Shown here: positions 5,836 through 6,579 of the stretch, piece by piece
Layout: each line of letters begins with the position of its first letter
How positions within the stretch are numbered: the stretch's first letter is position 1
Assembly (NCBI GenBank): GCA_021323255.1
Contig: JAJTCL010000150.1
Location: forward strand, 1-6,579
Length of the DNA: 6,579 nucleotides
Source: Propionibacteriaceae bacterium
GTDB taxonomy: Bacteria > Actinomycetota > Actinomycetes > Propionibacteriales > Propionibacteriaceae
Direction: 5' to 3'
Notes under the pieces: generated by a model
What the model was told of the DNA's origin: nothing
What the model saw: only the letters and a program-made list of their open reading frames with translations
Databases searched by the model: none
Made by a program: the position numbers and the translations under genes

Positions 5836-6579
5836 CGAAAGTCCGGGCCCCGTTGGGGCTGCGGGTCGGAGTCGCCGGTGGTCGGCAGTTGTGACGGTAC
5901 GGGTGGATGCCCGGCAGGTTGGGCAGTGCCGCCAGCCGGGACCTCATGGCCGGGGCTGGGTTGACCGCTACCGGACTGACCGTTTGCCCCTTTCTGACCA
6001 TTGATCGACGGCGGCGGAGGCGTTACCGGCGGGATGGAGGACGGGGTGCGCTCATCGGAGCCGGTCCACGCGGGCCGTTTCGGCCAGAGCCGGAGCGGCT
6101 GGAAGACCGCAGCAACTTGGTCCCGATCCAGGCTCTCCTTCTCGAACAGCGCCCGCACCAGGTCATCGAGGACGTCCCGGTTCTCGTTGAGGATGTCGAA
6201 CGCCTCCTGATGGGCGTTGCTGATCAGCCGGGAAACCTCCTCGTCAACGATCGCGGCCACCTCTTCGGAGTAGTCGCGGCCGTGGCCGATGTCGCGGCCC
6301 AGGAAAGGTTCAGCGTCACCCGATCCGAGCTTGATCGCGCCCAGCCGCTCGGTCATCCCGTACTGGGTGACCATGGCCCGTGCCAGGGTTGTTGCCTTCT
6401 CGATGTCGTTGCTTGCTCCGGTGGTCGGGTCATGGAAGACCAGCTCCTCGGCTGCCCGGCCGCCCATCATGTACGCCAGTTGGTCGAGCAGCTCCGCTCG
6501 CGTGTTGGCGTATTTGTCCTGCTCCGGCAGCACCATGGTGTAGCCGAGTGCCCGGCCGCGCGGCAAGATGGTGACCTTT
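5832..6579 (-). CDS. ftsH: ATP-dependent zinc metalloprotease FtsH, C-terminal part (5' end outside window)
   Basis: FtsH is a hexameric, membrane-anchored AAA+ protease that degrades misfolded membrane proteins and some regulators. Only the last 248 residues are in the window; the frame is open through the right edge. The visible part begins inside the protease domain, at KVTILPRGRALGYTMVLP, and continues with LLDQLAYMMGGRAAEELVF (30-48) and TTGASNDIEKAT (52-63). The Asp in SNDIEKA is the position of the third zinc ligand in the family; the HExxH motif and the AAA module lie upstream, outside the window. MVTQYGMTERLGAIKLG and PFLGRD (69-96) and a helical region to about 160 complete the domain. 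From about 172 the tail is Pro/Gly/Ser/Gln-rich and probably disordered (PPVTPPPPSINGQKGANG and similar), a common feature of actinobacterial FtsH. The TGA overlaps the folE GTG, so the two genes are likely one transcript. Confidence 0.97.
   Translation of the reverse strand, partial: KVTILPRGRALGYTMVLPEQDKYANTRAELLDQLAYMMGGRAAEELVFHDPTTGASNDIEKATTLARAMVTQYGMTERLGAIKLGSGDAEPFLGRDIGHGRDYSEEVAAIVDEEVSRLISNAHQEAFDILNENRDVLDDLVRALFEKESLDRDQVAAVFQPLRLWPKRPAWTGSDERTPSSIPPVTPPPPSINGQKGANGQSGSGQPSPGHEVPAGGTAQPAGHPPVPSQLPTTGDSDPQPQRGPDFR

Noticed and set aside
5302..5964. 220-codon plus-strand open frame opposite folE and the ftsH end
   Set aside because: It is antisense to the conserved zinc-site motifs of FolE; a GC-rich shadow frame.
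5832..6080. Possible frameshift or fused domain at the FtsH C-terminus, because the tail is low-complexity
   Set aside because: The frame is continuous to the TGA that overlaps folE, and Pro/Gly/Gln-rich tails are common on actinobacterial FtsH.

Overview
The window is GC-rich chromosomal DNA from an actinobacterium. Two things point there: a DUF3180 gene directly behind folK, and the gene order ftsH, folE, folP, folB, folK, DUF3180, which is the classical actinobacterial folate cluster (Mycobacterium has the same order). Codons strongly favour G/C in the third position, and GTG and TTG starts are common. I cannot place it to genus from sequence alone. There is no sign of mobile DNA, CRISPR, tRNA or rRNA.

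Layout from left to right: (1) 2-814 (+) is the 3' part of a NuoD-family gene that enters from outside the window. (2) It runs head-on, with a 14-base gap, into a leftward block read right to left: folP (3999-3142), folB (3070-2642), folK (2645-2082), a DUF3180 membrane protein (2069-1548) and an unrecognised membrane protein with a long coiled coil (1545-829). Their spacing (71 bases, a 4-base overlap, 12 bases, 2 bases) indicates one transcription unit. (3) Rightward and divergent from folP lies a zinc metallopeptidase lipoprotein gene (about 4015-5079). (4) It converges on folE (5835-5182, leftward), which overlaps by 4 bases the end of ftsH (from beyond the right edge to 5832).

FolE turns GTP into dihydroneopterin triphosphate. 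FolB, FolK and FolP carry the dephosphorylated pterin through 6-hydroxymethyl-dihydropterin and its diphosphate to 7,8-dihydropteroate. The four dedicated pterin-branch enzymes are therefore all here; the pABA genes and folC/folA are not in the window. FtsH is a membrane quality-control protease.

The main departure from the textbook arrangement is the metallopeptidase gene. It sits on the opposite strand between folE and folP and splits the otherwise collinear folate operon. It may be read from a leaderless promoter that overlaps the folP ribosome-binding region. The rest of the window is ordinary core genome, with two less understood proteins at the left: the coiled-coil membrane protein and the divergent NuoD-like protein.
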